This document shows positions 5,913-6,694 of a stretch of DNA of 6,694 nt, in pieces (within the stretch, counting starts at the first letter, position 1; each line of letters starts with the position of its first letter). Below the pieces are notes generated by a model. The model saw only the letters and a list, made by a program, of their open reading frames with translations. It ran no database searches and was not told the DNA's origin. Location: NCBI GenBank assembly GCA_005240025.1, contig SBBK01000098.1:1-6694 (forward strand), read 5' to 3'. The translations under genes and the position numbers were made by a program. Origin of the DNA: an archaeon. GTDB lineage: Archaea; Thermoproteota; Nitrososphaeria; Nitrososphaerales; Nitrosopumilaceae.

Positions 5913-6567
5913 ATGCTCTTGTAAGCATCATTATTTCCGGCCCGTTTGTTAAACCCCCGACAACAACTGCCTTATTGTTTGTCAAAATTCCGGACGAAAT
6001 GTATGGCACTCCTCCGTTGATGGTAGCAGGTTCGATTTTGACCTTTAAAACATCTGAAACTGCCTTGATGTCATCACTGTCAGTTTCCGGATGAATTATG
6101 CCGCCAACACTGTTTGCGCAAACCATGACACCGGCCTGATGATAGCCGGCTATTTTTTTTTGTATTACCTCGATCCCAAGAACATCCTGAATCTCCCTGA
6201 GGGATTCCACTGGAACTTTGGGCGATACAACTCCGCCTCTGTCATTTACAGCAATCATGTTGCCCAGGGCGGTGTGCTTTATGTCCAAAACTCCGACATT
6301 GAGGCCGGTTGATTTTTTCAAATACTGAACCTCGTATTCAGAACAGGTGCCTGGAAGCAGAATTCCATGGTTGTTTGCCGCCATCATGATTCCAATCAGT
6401 CTGGTGCCTGCAACGGAAGTGAAAAGATATTCGGCTTTTAGGTATGACGCCAGTGTTTCTGCCTTGCTGCGTGCAAAACCATTTGGAATAAAGACAAAAC
6501 TGTCGTTTGCCCTGGCATAAATACCAATGTTGGGGCCTCGATATACGTCGTATTTGAAAATGTCCAC
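5902..6567 (-). CDS. eif6: Translation initiation factor aIF6 (ribosome anti-association factor)
   Basis: aIF6 binds the 50S subunit interface and blocks joining with 30S, acting opposite to aIF5B, which is also encoded here. At 221 residues it is full length for archaea. The five-fold pentein repeat is visible directly: the equivalent position after each AN(D/N)xxGxxxxP-like strand falls at P28, P72, P116, P160 and G204, exactly 44 residues apart. Conserved segments include the N-terminal YRGPNIGIY, NGFARSKAE and the glycine-rich end of the last repeat (GGLTNGPE). The start is GTG at 6567: an in-frame TGA (6568-6570) lies directly upstream. No convincing Shine-Dalgarno or well-placed TATA box is visible; TTATAA at 6628-6633 would give a leader of about 35 bases. 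It converges on hisS. Confidence 0.96.
   Translation of the reverse strand: MDIFKYDVYRGPNIGIYARANDSFVFIPNGFARSKAETLASYLKAEYLFTSVAGTRLIGIMMAANNHGILLPGTCSEYEVQYLKKSTGLNVGVLDIKHTALGNMIAVNDRGGVVSPKVPVESLREIQDVLGIEVIQKKIAGYHQAGVMVCANSVGGIIHPETDSDDIKAVSDVLKVKIEPATINGGVPYISSGILTNNKAVVVGGLTNGPEIMMLTRAFTE
5913..5928 (+). terminator. Small hairpin just past the hisS stop
   Basis: ATGCT (5913-5917) and AGCAT (5924-5928) can form a 5-bp stem with a 6-base loop immediately after the hisS TAA, followed by the weakly T-rich CATTATTTCC. It lies within the 3' end of the opposing aIF6 coding sequence, so the match may be coincidental. Termination of hisS here is only plausible. Confidence 0.25.
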
Positions 6568-6629
6568 TCAAGAGCTTACAAATCAAAAACTATGAACGTA
6601 GGGTATGATTGGCCAAAAAAAACAGTGTT

Positions 6630-6645
6630 ATAATTGCCATAATTG
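6630..6645. repeat. Two direct copies of ATAATTG upstream of aIF6
   Basis: ATAATTG occurs at 6630-6636 and 6639-6645, a period of nine bases, in the AT-rich 127-base region before aIF6. The first copy overlaps the palindromic TTATAA (6628-6633). It may be part of the aIF6 promoter region or chance in AT-rich DNA. I see no credible gene in the rest of 6568-6694. Confidence 0.25.
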
Positions 6646-6682
6646 TCAAAAAGCAAATTTAGTTTCCACTAATTTTGTTTAG

Positions 6683-6691
6683 ATTTAAATA
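6683..6691 (+). promoter_or_regulatory. Candidate TATA element for a gene beyond the window
   Basis: ATTTAAATA at the right edge resembles an archaeal TATA box. If it reads rightward, transcription would start about 25 bases on, outside the window. Its symmetric core could also read leftward toward aIF6, with a leader of roughly 90 bases. Confidence 0.3.
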
Positions 6692-6694
6692 ACA

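Noticed and set aside
1..6694. A defence system, mobile element, CRISPR array or other new multigene system
   Set aside because: All nine complete genes belong to core housekeeping families, no terminal repeats, integrase or transposase frames or spaced repeats are visible, and base composition appears even along the window.

Overview
The window looks like a chromosomal core-gene region of an ammonia-oxidising-type archaeon (Nitrososphaerota/Thaumarchaeota). The evidence is archaeal/eukaryotic-type translation genes (L7Ae, S28e, L24e, aIF5B, aIF6), archaeal TATA-like elements placed for leaderless mRNAs, and an L7Ae sequence that resembles thaumarchaeal versions from memory. G+C is roughly in the low-to-mid 40s percent, sampled by eye from a few lines. 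That is higher than I recall for Nitrosopumilus and closer to a Nitrosotenuis-like genome, but the genus is a guess.

Layout, left to right. (1) Bases 2-610, plus strand: the C-terminal two thirds of a phosphohexomutase (GlmM/ManB family), whose 5' end lies outside the window. (2) Bases 611-3677, plus strand: a leader and a tight five-gene operon, rpl7ae - rps28e - rpl24e - ndk - infB (aIF5B), with gaps of 2, 7, 10 and 6 bases. This order is a classic archaeal cluster linking ribosomal proteins, NTP supply and subunit joining. (3) Bases 3668-4518, minus strand: archease followed by a thioredoxin with an N-terminal extension; the thioredoxin runs tail-to-tail into infB and overlaps it by 10 bases. 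(4) A 119-base divergent intergenic region, then hisS (histidyl-tRNA synthetase) on the plus strand, 4638-5912. (5) Bases 5902-6567, minus strand: aIF6, again tail-to-tail, overlapping hisS by 11 bases. (6) Bases 6568-6694: AT-rich intergenic DNA ending in a TATA-like element that may serve a gene beyond the window.

Most of the genes act around the ribosome: large- and small-subunit proteins, aIF5B for subunit joining, aIF6 as the anti-association factor, HisRS for tRNA charging, and archease as the partner of the tRNA ligase RtcB. I see no mobile element, CRISPR array, tRNA or rRNA gene, and no accessory island.

The observation most worth attention is a kink-turn-like RNA element predicted in the rpl7ae leader (641-673). 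It has a GAU / CCC-UGU-GGG / UGA core that includes the Shine-Dalgarno sequence and abuts the TTG start. L7Ae is the kink-turn-binding protein, and L7Ae autoregulation through a leader kink-turn is known from Sulfolobus, so this looks like a thaumarchaeal version controlling the whole operon. A second trait is the heavy use of TTG starts (six of nine visible starts), several of them forced by an in-frame stop just upstream.
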